Positions 18,353 to 26,993 of a stretch of 64,000 nucleotides of DNA are shown piece after piece. Origin of the DNA: Cyanobium sp. NS01. GTDB lineage: Bacteria; Cyanobacteriota; Cyanobacteriia; PCC-6307; Cyanobiaceae. The stretch's first letter is position 1. Each line of letters starts with the position of its first letter. The notes beneath the pieces are model-generated. The model did not search any database, had not been told where the DNA came from, and was given only the letters and a program-made list of their open reading frames with translations. The stretch lies in contig NZ_CP047940.1 of the NCBI RefSeq assembly GCF_014280235.1, positions 2,046,001 through 2,110,000 on the forward strand, written 5' to 3'. The position numbers and the translations under genes were made by a program.

Positions 18353-18412
18353 CGGGGACGCAGGGCGAAACAGGAAGGTGAGAGCAGGGTTGAGGGGAGC
18401 CCTCGGGCCGGT

Positions 18413-18685
18413 TCAGTCGGGCACCGGATCACAGCCGCAGGGCGTGAAGGGGTGGCAGCGCAGCAGCCGCCGCAGGGTGAGCCAGCCGCCGCGCCAGGGT
18501 CCATGGCGGCTGATCGCCTCCAGGCCATAGGCACTGCAGCTGGGAATGAAGCGGCAACGGGGGCCCAGCAGGGGGGAGAGCAAGCGGCGGTAGAGGCCGA
18601 TCAGCCCCAGCAGAAGCCAGGCCAGCCAGCGGGAGGGGCCCGCAGGCCCGGGCAACTCAGGGGATGGGGCCAGTCCGAGGGCCAC
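18413..18685 (-). CDS. yidD: Membrane protein insertion efficiency factor YidD
   Basis: A small protein of about 90 residues with [19 protein letters not shown] and [12 protein letters not shown], then [13 protein letters not shown] at the C-terminus, all diagnostic of YidD, which assists YidC-dependent membrane insertion. The start is uncertain because no ATG lies close: GTG 18685 gives about 90 residues, near the family norm. Unlike in many bacteria, yidD is not next to rnpA/yidC here but about 8 kb away. It diverges from rpsD. Confidence 0.88.
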   Translation of the reverse strand: MALGLAPSPELPGPAGPSRWLAWLLLGLIGLYRRLLSPLLGPRCRFIPSCSAYGLEAISRHGPWRGGWLTLRRLLRCHPFTPCGCDPVPD

Positions 18686-18812
18686 GGGGCCAACCGATAA
18701 GATCGATCGTTGGCGCGTCAAGGCGCGGGCAGCGGACTTGATCCAGCATGCCCCAGCTGCGGCCGCCATGGGACCCACCTGGGGTCCCGTTCCGTCCCAC
18801 CACCTTGTTTTC

Positions 18813-19421
18813 ATGTCTCGTTACCGCGGCCCTCGTCTGAGGATCACGCGGCGCTTGGGAGACCTTCCCGGTCTCACCCGTAAGTCCGCCAAGCGGTCTT
18901 ATCCCCCCGGTCAGCACGGCCAAGCCCGTCGCAAGCGCTCCGAATACGCCATCCGCTTGGAAGAGAAGCAGAAGCTTCGCTTCAACTACGGCATCTCCGA
19001 GCGCCAGCTGGTGCGCTACGTCAAGAAAGCGCGAGCCCAGGGAGGCTCCAGCGGCACCAACCTGCTCAAGCTGCTCGAGAGCCGGCTCGACAACATCTGT
19101 TTCCGCCTCGGCTTCGGGCCCACCGTGCCCGGCGCTCGCCAGTTCGTGAACCATGGCCATGTGACCGTGAACGGCCGGGTCGTGGACATTGCCAGCTTCC
19201 AGTGCAAGCCCGGCGACGTGGTCGCCGTGCGCGAGCGCAAGCAGAGCCGCAAGCTGGCGGAGGGCAACCTGGAATTCCCGGGCCTGGCCAACATCCCGCC
19301 CCACCTGGAACTGGACAAGGGCAAGTTCACCGCCAAGGTGATCAGCCGCTGCGAGCGCGAATGGGTCGCCCTCGAAATCAACGAGCTGCTGGTGGTGGAG
19401 TTCTATTCCCGCAAGGTGTAG
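18813..19421 (+). CDS. rpsD: 30S ribosomal protein S4
   Basis: A 202-residue S4 protein starting [20 protein letters not shown], with the S4 RNA-binding domain ([26 protein letters not shown]) around residues 90-150. It nucleates 30S assembly on 16S rRNA. The gene stands alone, unlike in the alpha operon of E. coli, and is followed by a strong hairpin terminator. The ATG at 18813 gives the canonical cyanobacterial N-terminus. Confidence 0.97.
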   Translation: MSRYRGPRLRITRRLGDLPGLTRKSAKRSYPPGQHGQARRKRSEYAIRLEEKQKLRFNYGISERQLVRYVKKARAQGGSSGTNLLKLLESRLDNICFRLGFGPTVPGARQFVNHGHVTVNGRVVDIASFQCKPGDVVAVRERKQSRKLAEGNLEFPGLANIPPHLELDKGKFTAKVISRCEREWVALEINELLVVEFYSRKV

Positions 19422-19443
19422 GACTCCCAGTCAGAGGCACAGC

Positions 19444-19509
19444 AAGGGGTCTGGGGGCTGTGGTCAGCCTGCTCATCGGGCAGCTCTGACCACAGCCCCC
19501 AGAGCCCTT
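19444..19509 (+). terminator. Long hairpin terminator after rpsD
   Basis: A perfect 18-bp inverted repeat (arms 19450-19467 and 19486-19503) is extended outward by a single mismatch and five more pairs (19444-19448 with 19505-19509), and inward by a CTGC/GCAG pair. It begins 23 bases after the rpsD stop and the distal arm runs into TTT. It is by far the strongest hairpin I noticed in the window and should end rpsD transcription; it may also stop transcription arriving from the opposite strand. Confidence 0.8.
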
Positions 19510-19550
19510 TGCTCGCCCGCTGCGTGAGCACGTGCAGGTGCATCCCCTGA

Positions 19551-20300
19551 TCACCAAGTCCAATAATCCTTTGGCTTGCCGATGTAGGCGAGAAAGGCTT
19601 CCGCATCAGGACGGAGCCGTTGAATCACAGAGGCACGCATCGGGCCTGGCCAGTCGGGCTCCGATACATGGGCACGACCCTTTTGTCCCACCTTGTTGAG
19701 CTTGGGCAACTCTCCTGCTTCCAGAATGCTGTGCGTCTGAGGCGGAAGCCCCAGAAAAACCAGCAGCTCCCCGAGCACGGCAGCAGGATCAGCGATCAGA
19801 TCCTCAAACGTCAAGCAATGGATCTGCTGATCCGGGAAATATCTTCGATAGGCGTTGATTCTTTCGTAGTAACTGGAACAACCGATCAACAGGCGAGCGG
19901 CTCGACGATCGGAAAGAATTCGCTCAAATGCCACATAGTCAGGGCATCGTCCTTTGACGTGGCGCCACTGAGACACGAGCCGATCAAGCGGATGACGCAC
20001 GACATAGACGATTTTCATTCCTGGGAAGTATCGATGCATCAGCCCAGGAGCATCCCGAAATTCCCTCAGCGGGCTGGCATACATTGTGCTCGCCTCACCG
20101 CGCCAGGCAAAGCCCGATCCGGCCCTGAAGAGGCCCCGATACCATGGCCAGCCCTTACCGTAATGGCGCCCAAAAAACTTCGGCTCTTTGGGCCGGCTGA
20201 TGAAAATATCAGTATGGCTTGAGAGCACGGCTGCAAGTGTTGTCGTGGCCGACTTGGCGGCACCGATGATGATGAAATTAGGCAAGTATCGCCTGCCCAT
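19551..20300 (-). CDS. Sulfotransferase domain protein
   Basis: About 249 residues. The N-terminal FIIIGAAKSATTTLAAVL is the 5'-phosphosulfate loop that binds PAPS, and YVVRHPLDRLVSQWRH near residue 100 is the 3'-phosphate motif of P-loop sulfotransferases. It should transfer sulfate from PAPS to a sugar or small molecule, perhaps in the cell envelope. ATG 20300 is preferred because a good ribosome binding site (AGGTGAGA) lies just before it; a GTG at 20378 would add 26 residues. The gene is visibly less GC-rich than the window average and lies between rpsD and trpC, which suggests horizontal acquisition. Confidence 0.85.
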   Translation of the reverse strand: MGRRYLPNFIIIGAAKSATTTLAAVLSSHTDIFISRPKEPKFFGRHYGKGWPWYRGLFRAGSGFAWRGEASTMYASPLREFRDAPGLMHRYFPGMKIVYVVRHPLDRLVSQWRHVKGRCPDYVAFERILSDRRAARLLIGCSSYYERINAYRRYFPDQQIHCLTFEDLIADPAAVLGELLVFLGLPPQTHSILEAGELPKLNKVGQKGRAHVSEPDWPGPMRASVIQRLRPDAEAFLAYIGKPKDYWTW

Positions 20301-20556
20301 TCTCACCTGTCTGGCGTGTAACCCAGCAAGACCATCTGCAATTTCGGCGTAAGGCCTTCGTTCAAGTCTTAATCCCACAAGGCTCCGTCAACGCATTGCC
20401 ACAATGGCATTCCAGCCTGGACTATCAAGAGTGGCATTCTGTTCCTGCAAGGTCTGATCTCCGGGATTAATCCCAGCTTGTCTTGTTTCACCCCGCCCCG
20501 CCTCTGGCGGCTTGTGTCATGGTCGAGCCACCAACGCCTGTTCAAGACCAGGCCTC

Positions 20557-21522
20557 TCATGCCAGGCGCAGGACGCGCCGCGCATTGGTGCAGCACACCC
20601 TGATCCGCTGGTCTTCTGTGATGGCAGCCTGCTCGATCCAGTCAGCCGCCAACTGAATGTCTTCATAGGGATAATCGGTGGAAAACATCACCGCGTGGTC
20701 GCCCATGGCTTCAAGGGCGCAACGCAGGGGGACATCCGCACAGACTCCAGACGTCGTCACCGTGACATGACGCTTGAGGGTCTCTGATGGGGGGCGGATC
20801 AAGGCACGACCGACGGTTGTCACCGCAGCCCGGCTGTCCAAGCGCCAGAGCATGTAGGGAAGGGTTTCCCCCATATGACCCAGGATCAGCCTTGCCCGAG
20901 GGTGGCGATCCAGCAGCTGAGCAAACACCAGACGGAGTAAGTGGGTGGCGGTGTCACAGGTCCAGCTCCACACGGCACCTTCGAGCTCTGGATGGCCGCG
21001 GAAAGCCGCATCGTGCTCACTCACCAGGCCAGGGTGGAGATAAAGCGGTACATCAAGCTGCTCCAAGGTATGCCAGAAAGGAGCAAAATGGGGCTCGTCC
21101 AAGTAGACGCCATTAGTGGCACCGTTCACAAGCACGCCGACAAATCCAAGTTCCTGAATACAACGTTTGAGCTCGTTGCAGGCGGCATCCACATCCTGTA
21201 AAGCCACACACGCGAAGCCACGAAACCGCGCCGGGGCCAGCGCCATGCGTGTGTGCAGGAAATCATTCACCCGTTGGGCAAGCTCCACCGCCAGGGCTTT
21301 ATCCCTGATGGACTGCACACCCGGTGCCGTCTGGGACAGCACGGCTATCGCGATGCCGGCCCTGTCCATGGCGAGGAGGCGCTGTTCGGCCAGCTCCGGC
21401 AAAGCCGCCTCAATGCCCGCAAGCACCCCGGGATCAAAGAAGGCCACCTCGTTGATCGTTGGCTCAAGGCCCGGGGCGCTGAAGTGTTCCTCCAGAGCAA
21501 TCTTGTTGAGGATCCTTGGCAT
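20557..21522 (-). CDS. Amidohydrolase-family decarboxylase (resorcylate/dihydroxybenzoate decarboxylase-like)
   Basis: A 321-residue metal-dependent TIM-barrel protein of the ACMSD group. The N-terminus KIALEEHF supplies the ExH metal motif, LHPGL and ILGHMGETLPYMLWRLD supply histidines, and STDYPYED near residue 290 supplies the catalytic aspartate. This set matches gamma-resorcylate and 2,3-dihydroxybenzoate decarboxylases, which act on aromatic acids. The true substrate is unknown. It lies beside the sulfotransferase on the same strand, with about 250 bases between them in which I see no gene, and upstream of it on the same strand is trpC. Confidence 0.82.
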   Translation of the reverse strand: MPRILNKIALEEHFSAPGLEPTINEVAFFDPGVLAGIEAALPELAEQRLLAMDRAGIAIAVLSQTAPGVQSIRDKALAVELAQRVNDFLHTRMALAPARFRGFACVALQDVDAACNELKRCIQELGFVGVLVNGATNGVYLDEPHFAPFWHTLEQLDVPLYLHPGLVSEHDAAFRGHPELEGAVWSWTCDTATHLLRLVFAQLLDRHPRARLILGHMGETLPYMLWRLDSRAAVTTVGRALIRPPSETLKRHVTVTTSGVCADVPLRCALEAMGDHAVMFSTDYPYEDIQLAADWIEQAAITEDQRIRVCCTNARRVLRLA

Positions 21523-21558
21523 GGGGTGCAGTGCAGCAGAGACCTGAACAGGCCGCCT

Positions 21559-22443
21559 TCAGCCGCCGATCAGGGCCTCCAGCGCGGCGGTCACATCGTC
21601 CTGGCGCATCAGCGCTTCGCCCACCAGCACCGCGTCCGCCCCGGCGCTCTGCACCCGATCGAGGTCATCGCGGCTGAACAGGCCCGATTCGCTCACCAGC
21701 AGGGCGCCCTTGGCGCGCAGCGCCGCGCCGTGGCGCGCCATCAGCTGCTCGGTGGTGGCCAGGTCGGTGTGGAAGCTGGCGAGATCCCGGTTGTTGATCC
21801 CGATCAGCCGCACCCCCTCCAGGGCCAGCACCCGCTCCAGCTCGGCCTTGTCATGCACCTCCACCAGCGTGGCCAGGCCGAGGCTGCGGGCCGCCTTGAG
21901 CAGGTAGGTCAGATCCTGATCCGTGAGGATGGCGGCGATCAGCAAGGCGGCATCGGCGCCGGCGGCGCGGGCCTGGTAGAGCTGGTAGGGGCTGAGGATG
22001 AAGTCCTTGCAGAGCAGGGGCAGCTCCACCACCTGGCGCACCTGCACCAGCACCTCAAAGCCTCCCTGGAAGAAGACTTTGTCGGTGAGCACCGACAGAC
22101 AGCTGGCCCCTCCGGCGGCGTAGCCGCGGGCAAGGGCCTCGGGGTCGAAGTGCTCGCGGATCACGCCCTTGCTGGGGCTGGCCTTCTTGATCTCGGCGAT
22201 CACGGCCGGCTTGCGGCAGCTGGCCCGCAGGGCGGCCTCGAAGTCGCGGGTGGGGGGCAGATCGGCCACCTGGCGGGCCAGTTTCTGCAGGGGCACCCGC
22301 TCGCGGGCCGTGGCCACCTCCCGGTCCTTCTCCCACACGATCTCCTCGAGGATGTGGCGCGGCGCCGCCTCGGCGTGGGGCACGCCGTACTCCAGGAAGG
22401 CCACCTTCACCTTGGGGTTCGGGGGGCGGCGACGAATCTGCAT
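21559..22443 (-). CDS. trpC: Indole-3-glycerol phosphate synthase
   Basis: A 294-residue TIM-barrel enzyme catalysing ring closure in tryptophan synthesis. Motifs are [14 protein letters not shown] near residue 95 (substrate-binding lysine), [22 protein letters not shown] (catalytic lysine), [20 protein letters not shown] and [11 protein letters not shown]. An N-terminal extension of about 35 residues ([14 protein letters not shown]) is usual in cyanobacteria. It stands alone, not in a trp operon, 41 bases downstream of lpdA on the same strand. Confidence 0.96.
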   Translation of the reverse strand: MQIRRRPPNPKVKVAFLEYGVPHAEAAPRHILEEIVWEKDREVATARERVPLQKLARQVADLPPTRDFEAALRASCRKPAVIAEIKKASPSKGVIREHFDPEALARGYAAGGASCLSVLTDKVFFQGGFEVLVQVRQVVELPLLCKDFILSPYQLYQARAAGADAALLIAAILTDQDLTYLLKAARSLGLATLVEVHDKAELERVLALEGVRLIGINNRDLASFHTDLATTEQLMARHGAALRAKGALLVSESGLFSRDDLDRVQSAGADAVLVGEALMRQDDVTAALEALIGG

Positions 22444-22484
22444 GGATCAACGGACGAGAGGAAGGGACAGAACGGGGCCGGCCC

Positions 22485-23939
22485 TCAGGCCACGGCCATG
22501 GCGGCCTGCTTGTAGGCCACCTCCACCACCTCACTGAGGGTGGGATGGGTGTGCACTTCGTTCACGAGCTGGATCACACTCTGGCGGCGTGCCACCGCGT
22601 TGGCGATCTCCTGGATCAGGTCGGCGGCGTGCAGCCCGTAGATGTGGGCGCCCAGCACCTCACCGGTGCTCTTGTTGAACAGCAGCTTCATCAGCCCGTC
22701 GCTCTCCAGCTCCGCCAGGGCCTTGGAGTTGGCCTTGAAGTAGCTGCGCACGCTGCCCAGCGCGAAGCCCTCGGCGGCCGCCAGCTCCTTGGCCTCAACC
22801 TCACTCAGCCCCACCGAACTGATCTCCGGATGGGTGAAGGTGGCCGCGGGAATCGAGCGGTAATCGATACGGCGGACATGGCCCAGGATGTTGTCCACCG
22901 CCACGCTGCCCTGGGCGGCGGCGGTGTGGGCCAGCATCATCTTGCCGGTCACATCCCCCACGGCCCAGAGGTGGGGCACGGGCTCGCCGTTCAGCAGCAC
23001 CTGCATCCGCTCATCCACGGGGATGAAGCCCCGGTTGGTCTCCACCCCTACGGAGGCCAGGTTGAGCTGCTTGCTGCTGGGCACGCGGCCGGTGGCCACC
23101 AGCACCGCATCCACCTCCAGGGTTTCCACCAGCTCGCGGCTCTGCATGTCGGCCAGCTCGATCGTCACCGGGCAGCCCGGCGTCACCTTGCGGGCCAGCA
23201 GGCCGGCGCGGGCGTCGATGTCACGGCCGTCGATCAGATGGCGGGCGGCGATCTTGGCGATGTCGGGATCGAAGGTGGGCATCACCCGATCCAGGGCCTC
23301 GATCATGGTGACCTCACAGCCCAGGGCGGTGTAGACGTCGGCGAACTCCAGGCCGATGTAGCCGCTGCCCACGATCGCCAGCCAGCGCGGCAGCCACTCC
23401 AGGCTCACCGCCTCGTCGCTGGTGAACACGGTGCGGCCGTCGGTCTCGATGCCGGGGGGCACGAAGGGCTCCGACCCCGTGGCCAGGATCACGTCGCGGG
23501 CGCTGTAGGTGCGCTCCACGCCGCCACCGCTGGCCCGCACGGTCACCTGCTGGCTGCCGGCGAGGCGGCCCTGGCCCCGCAGGATCGTGGCGCCGGCGCG
23601 CTCCAGGGTCTTGGTGAGGTTGGTGCGGATCGTGGCCACCAGCTGGTTGGCGTGGTCGGCGATCTTCTGGCGCTCAAAGCGCACCGGCGCGGCGTGGATG
23701 CCGAAGCCGGCCAGGTGCTCGGCATCGGCCAGTTCCCGCACCCGGCCGCTGGCTGCGAGCAGGGCCTTGCTGGGCACGCAGCCGCGGTTCACGCAGGTGC
23801 CGCCCATCTCCGCCGCTTCCACGATCGCCACCGAGAGGCCATGCTCGGCGGCGTGCTTGGCCGCATCGAAGCCGCCGTAGCCGGCGCCGATCACGATCAG
23901 GTCGAAGTCGAAGCTGCGGTCGTCAGGGGCGTCGCTCAC
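22485..23939 (-). CDS. lpdA: Dihydrolipoamide dehydrogenase (E3)
   Basis: A 484-residue FAD/NAD flavoprotein. It has an FAD-binding GAGYGGFDAAKHA motif near residue 18, the redox disulfide in GGTCVNRGCVPSK near residue 46, an NAD-binding GSGYIGLEFADV segment near residue 190, and the C-terminal HTHPTLSEVVE that provides the catalytic His-Glu pair at the dimer interface. It reoxidises lipoamide in pyruvate dehydrogenase and the glycine cleavage system. The gene is read leftwards between the rRNA methyltransferase and trpC. Confidence 0.96.
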   Translation of the reverse strand: MSDAPDDRSFDFDLIVIGAGYGGFDAAKHAAEHGLSVAIVEAAEMGGTCVNRGCVPSKALLAASGRVRELADAEHLAGFGIHAAPVRFERQKIADHANQLVATIRTNLTKTLERAGATILRGQGRLAGSQQVTVRASGGGVERTYSARDVILATGSEPFVPPGIETDGRTVFTSDEAVSLEWLPRWLAIVGSGYIGLEFADVYTALGCEVTMIEALDRVMPTFDPDIAKIAARHLIDGRDIDARAGLLARKVTPGCPVTIELADMQSRELVETLEVDAVLVATGRVPSSKQLNLASVGVETNRGFIPVDERMQVLLNGEPVPHLWAVGDVTGKMMLAHTAAAQGSVAVDNILGHVRRIDYRSIPAATFTHPEISSVGLSEVEAKELAAAEGFALGSVRSYFKANSKALAELESDGLMKLLFNKSTGEVLGAHIYGLHAADLIQEIANAVARRQSVIQLVNEVHTHPTLSEVVEVAYKQAAMAVA

Positions 23940-24003
23940 CAGGGGCCGTGCACAGATGGCGGCATTCTCCCTCGCCAGTGGTCGCCTGTCTGCCGCTCGG
24001 GCC

Positions 24004-24825
24004 TCAGGCCGTGAGCCGCTGGCGCTGGCGTTCCAGCAGCAACGGCGCCGCCGCCACCGCCACGTTCAGCGACTCCACCGCCGGGCTGTGGGGAATCGTG
24101 ACGCAGTGGCTGGCGCAGGCCAGCAGCTCCGGCGCCAGGCCTGAGCCCTCCTGGCCCAGCAGCAGCACGGTGGGGCGTTGCCAGTCGAGCTGCCAGTAGG
24201 GCAGGGCGGCGGGGCCGGGGGGCACGGCGGCCACCACCTGGGGGGGCTGGCACCCATGGTGAGCAGCGACGGCGCCCAGCTCATGCAGGCGCGCCAGCAG
24301 CTGGGCGCGACTGCAGCGCTGCAGCGGCAGGGCCAGGGCGGCGCCGGCCGAGGCCCGCAGCACCTTGGGCTGGAACGGGTCGGCCCCCTCCACCAGCCAC
24401 AGCGCCTCCACGCCGCTGGCCAGGGCGGTGCGCATCAAGGTGCCGAGGTTGCCTGGATCCTGAAGCCGATCCAGGGCCAGCACCAGCGACGGGACGGGCG
24501 GCCCCCAGCCGAGCCCTGGCATGGACAGGCTGAGCACCACGCCGTCGGGGTGCTCCGTGGTGGCCACCGCCGCCAGCACCTCCGGCGTCACCGGCACGGG
24601 CTGCAGGGGCAGCGGCAGGCTGTCGAGCCAGCTCCGGTGCGTCTCGAGCCAGGCCTGCGTGGCCAGCAGGTCGACGGGCTGCAGACCGAGGCGCACCGCC
24701 TCCTGCAACAGGTGGGTGCCCTCCAGCAGCAGCAACTGCAGATCCCGGCGGCCCTTGCCCGCGTGCAGCTGGCGCAGGCGACGCACGAGGGGATTGCGGC
24801 GGCTGCTGATCAGCTCCGGGAGCAA
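24004..24825 (-). CDS. SpoU/TrmH-family RNA 2'-O-methyltransferase
   Basis: A 273-residue SPOUT methyltransferase. It has an N-terminal substrate-binding domain (LLLLEGTHLLQEAVRLG, residues 30-50) and a knotted catalytic domain with the three SpoU motifs: QDPGNLGTLMRTA, LLGQEGSGLAPEL and IPHSPAVESLNVAVAAA. It should methylate ribose in rRNA or tRNA in the manner of RlmB or TrmH; the exact nucleotide is not predictable. The start follows the adjacent small conserved gene by 10 bases, so they are likely cotranscribed. Confidence 0.9.
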   Translation of the reverse strand: MLPELISSRRNPLVRRLRQLHAGKGRRDLQLLLLEGTHLLQEAVRLGLQPVDLLATQAWLETHRSWLDSLPLPLQPVPVTPEVLAAVATTEHPDGVVLSLSMPGLGWGPPVPSLVLALDRLQDPGNLGTLMRTALASGVEALWLVEGADPFQPKVLRASAGAALALPLQRCSRAQLLARLHELGAVAAHHGCQPPQVVAAVPPGPAALPYWQLDWQRPTVLLLGQEGSGLAPELLACASHCVTIPHSPAVESLNVAVAAAPLLLERQRQRLTA

Positions 24826-24835
24826 GCGGCCGGCC

Positions 24836-25084
24836 TCAGAAGCGCTCGTGGCGGCGCACCCGCATGGCGTCCTGCATCACGATCTCGGCCTCCTCCAGCT
24901 CCATCCCCTTAACAGCGGCCACTTCACCCTTGATGCCCTCGGCCCTCAAGTTTTCAATGAGCTTGCCCACCACGATGTCCTCAACGGTGGTCTGATCCAT
25001 GGCGTCAGGCGTGAGACTCTCCAGAAACTTGCCCACCTTCGAAGCAACCACTTCGGAGGAATTGGTGATTTTTAGAAGAATCAT
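24836..25084 (-). CDS. Small conserved acidic protein of unknown function
   Basis: An 82-residue soluble protein starting MILLKITNSSEVVASKVGKFL, predicted to be mostly helical, with a highly charged C-terminus ending in RVRRHERF. No catalytic motif or membrane segment is seen and I do not recognise a named family. It sits between a tRNA-Leu gene and the SpoU methyltransferase, 10 bases upstream of the latter, so a link to RNA metabolism is possible. The regular codon use and clean ATG support a real gene. Confidence 0.75.
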   Translation of the reverse strand: MILLKITNSSEVVASKVGKFLESLTPDAMDQTTVEDIVVGKLIENLRAEGIKGEVAAVKGMELEEAEIVMQDAMRVRRHERF

Positions 25085-25095
25085 GGAATCTCAAA

Positions 25096-25179
25096 TGCGG
25101 ATGGGGAGACTTGAACTCCCACGACATTGCTGCCACTAGTACCTGAAACTAGCGCGTCTACCAATTCCGCCACATCCGC
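25096..25179 (-). tRNA. tRNA-Leu (anticodon CAG)
   Basis: On the minus strand the acceptor stem GCGGATG pairs with CATCCGC, followed by discriminator A (at 25096). The anticodon arm is CTAGT-TTCAGGT-ACTAG with anticodon CAG. There is a long variable arm as expected for leucine tRNA, and the T arm is GGGAG-TTCAAGT-CTCCC. Total length is 84 nt; CCA is not encoded. Confidence 0.95.
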
Positions 25180-25451
25180 GTGGCCGTCGCTCTGCGACTT
25201 CGGAACCATACGGCATCGGCCCGACGCGCCGCTCCCGGGGCCCTTCCCCGCAGGACACCCCATCTCCCCGTGTGCGCACGGGCACATCCACCTGGCCACA
25301 CCCAAGCGCCCCGTTGCGCCTGCCGCTGCAGCCCCCCTGGGCCAGCAAACCGGATGGCGCCAGGGATCGCCCTGAATCAGCCGATAGCGGGTCTTCCCCC
25401 CTGACTGCCAGGGGCATGGTGCAGTTCCCGCAGCGGCCACCTAGACGATCT

Positions 25452-25487
25452 GGCCTTTTGTTGTCAACATGCCCAGACAAAAAGGCC
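25452..25487. repeat. Inverted repeat in the murA upstream region
   Basis: Arms GGCCTTTTGT (25452-25461) and ACAAAAAGGCC (25477-25487) pair with one bulged A across a 15-base spacer, 19 bases before the murA ATG. It could be a regulator site or a leader hairpin. The remainder of the 326-base stretch between tRNA-Leu and murA (25180-25505) is C-rich with no convincing ORF on either strand; promoters for both divergent genes should lie there. Confidence 0.45.
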
Positions 25488-25505
25488 GGGGATGTCCGGG
25501 AATTC

Positions 25506-26867
25506 ATGACAGCCCTATCCCTGCCATCCCTCGCGACCGACCTGAGCAAGGCCCAACCGGAGCTCCAGATCACCGGTGGCCGGCGTCTTGAGGGTGAGCT
25601 GCGCGTCGATGGCGCCAAGAACTCGGCCCTGGTGCTGATGGCCGCCTGCCTGCTCACTCGCGATCAGATCAGGCTGCGCAACGTGCCTCCCCTCACCGAC
25701 ATCGTGGGCATGGGCGAGATGCTGCAGAGCCTGGGCGGCCAGGTCAGCCGCGAGGCGAACAGCCTCGTGCTGGACGGCTCCGGCATCCACAGCACCACGG
25801 CTCCCTATGAGCTGGTGAACAGCCTGCGGGCGAGCTTCTTCTGCATCGGTCCCCTGCTGGCCCGGATGGGCATGGCCAAGGTGCCTCTTCCCGGCGGCTG
25901 CAAGATCGGCACCCGGCCAGTGGAGGAGCACGTCAAGGGGCTCAAGGCGCTTGGGGCCCAGGTCACCATCGAGCATGGCGTGGTCACGGCGGTGGTACCC
26001 GGCCGCGGCAAGCGCCTCAGCGGTGGCCGCATCTATTTCGACTGTCCCAGCGTGGGCGCCACCGAAACCCTGATGATGGCCGCCGTGCTCGCCCAGGGCG
26101 AAACGGTGATGGCCAACGCCGCCCAGGAGCCTGAGGTGGCCGACCTGGCCGGCCTGCTGATCGCCATGGGCGCCCGCATCCGCGGCGCCGGCACCCAGAC
26201 GATCACCATCACGGGGGTGGAGCGCCTGCATGGCGCCGACTACGCCGTGATCCCTGACCGCATCGAGGCCGGCACCCTGCTTCTGGCTGCGGCGATCACC
26301 CGTTCGCGGCTGCGCGTCACCCCCGTGATCACCGACCATCTGGGGGCTGTGCTCACCAAGCTGGAGGCGGCGGGCTGTCGCCTCGACCACGACGGCGTCG
26401 GCATGACCATTGAGGCCAGCGACATCCAGGCCGTGGACCTGCGCACCCAGCCCTTCCCCGCCTTCCCCACCGATCTTCAGGCCCCCTTCATGAGCCTGCT
26501 GGCCACGGCCCGTGGCACCAGTGTGGTCACCGAGAACATCTTCGAGAATCGGATGCAGCACGTGGCTGAGCTGCAGCGCATGGGGGCCGCCATCCGCCTG
26601 CAGAGCAACATCGCCTTTGTCGAGGGGGTGGCCCAGCTCAGCGGCGCCCCGGTGCAGGGCACCGACCTCAGGGCTTCCGCCGCCATGGTGCTGGCCGGCC
26701 TGGCGGCTGAGGGGGTCACCAGCGTGCGTGGCCTGGAGTACCTCGATCGCGGCTACGCCGGCCTGGAGCACAAGCTGGCCTCCGTGGGCGCCTGCATCCA
26801 GCGGATCGGCGCTCGGCCGGCGCCGGCCGAGCGCCATCTCCAGACCCAGGGGAGCAGCGCCGCCTAA
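25506..26867 (+). CDS. murA: UDP-N-acetylglucosamine 1-carboxyvinyltransferase
   Basis: A 453-residue EPSP-synthase-fold enzyme carrying out the first committed step of peptidoglycan synthesis, adding enolpyruvate from PEP to UDP-GlcNAc. The N-terminal half has LRVDGAKNSALVLMAA, and the active-site cysteine targeted by fosfomycin lies in PGGCKIGTRPVEEHV near residue 140. The C-terminal half has the PTDLQAPFMSLL segment and the RLRVTPV repeat motif. ATG 25506 is chosen. The gene is followed closely by tRNA-Leu(CAA) and argD on the same strand. Confidence 0.96.
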   Translation: MTALSLPSLATDLSKAQPELQITGGRRLEGELRVDGAKNSALVLMAACLLTRDQIRLRNVPPLTDIVGMGEMLQSLGGQVSREANSLVLDGSGIHSTTAPYELVNSLRASFFCIGPLLARMGMAKVPLPGGCKIGTRPVEEHVKGLKALGAQVTIEHGVVTAVVPGRGKRLSGGRIYFDCPSVGATETLMMAAVLAQGETVMANAAQEPEVADLAGLLIAMGARIRGAGTQTITITGVERLHGADYAVIPDRIEAGTLLLAAAITRSRLRVTPVITDHLGAVLTKLEAAGCRLDHDGVGMTIEASDIQAVDLRTQPFPAFPTDLQAPFMSLLATARGTSVVTENIFENRMQHVAELQRMGAAIRLQSNIAFVEGVAQLSGAPVQGTDLRASAAMVLAGLAAEGVTSVRGLEYLDRGYAGLEHKLASVGACIQRIGARPAPAERHLQTQGSSAA

Positions 26868-26879
26868 GCTCCACTCCAG

Positions 26880-26961
26880 GGGAGCGTGCCGGAATTGGTA
26901 GACGGACTCGACTCAAAATCGAGCGCCTTCGGGCATGTGGGTTCAAGTCCCACCGCTCCTA
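26880..26961 (+). tRNA. tRNA-Leu (anticodon CAA)
   Basis: The 7-bp acceptor stem GGGAGCG/CGCTCCT has a G-U first pair and discriminator A at 26961. The anticodon arm is CTCGA-CTCAAAA-TCGAG with anticodon CAA. A leucine-type variable arm and a GTGGG-TTCAAGT-CCCAC T arm follow. Length is 82 nt. It lies between murA and argD on the same strand, 12 bases after the murA stop, so it may be processed from a murA transcript. Confidence 0.93.
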
Positions 26962-26993
26962 TCGCCACGGCCACCGACCCCGGGTCGCCGTTG

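Noticed and set aside
25136-25657. 173-codon minus-strand frame across tRNA-Leu and the murA upstream region
   Set aside because: It overlaps a clear tRNA and the murA start and shows no conserved-looking sequence.
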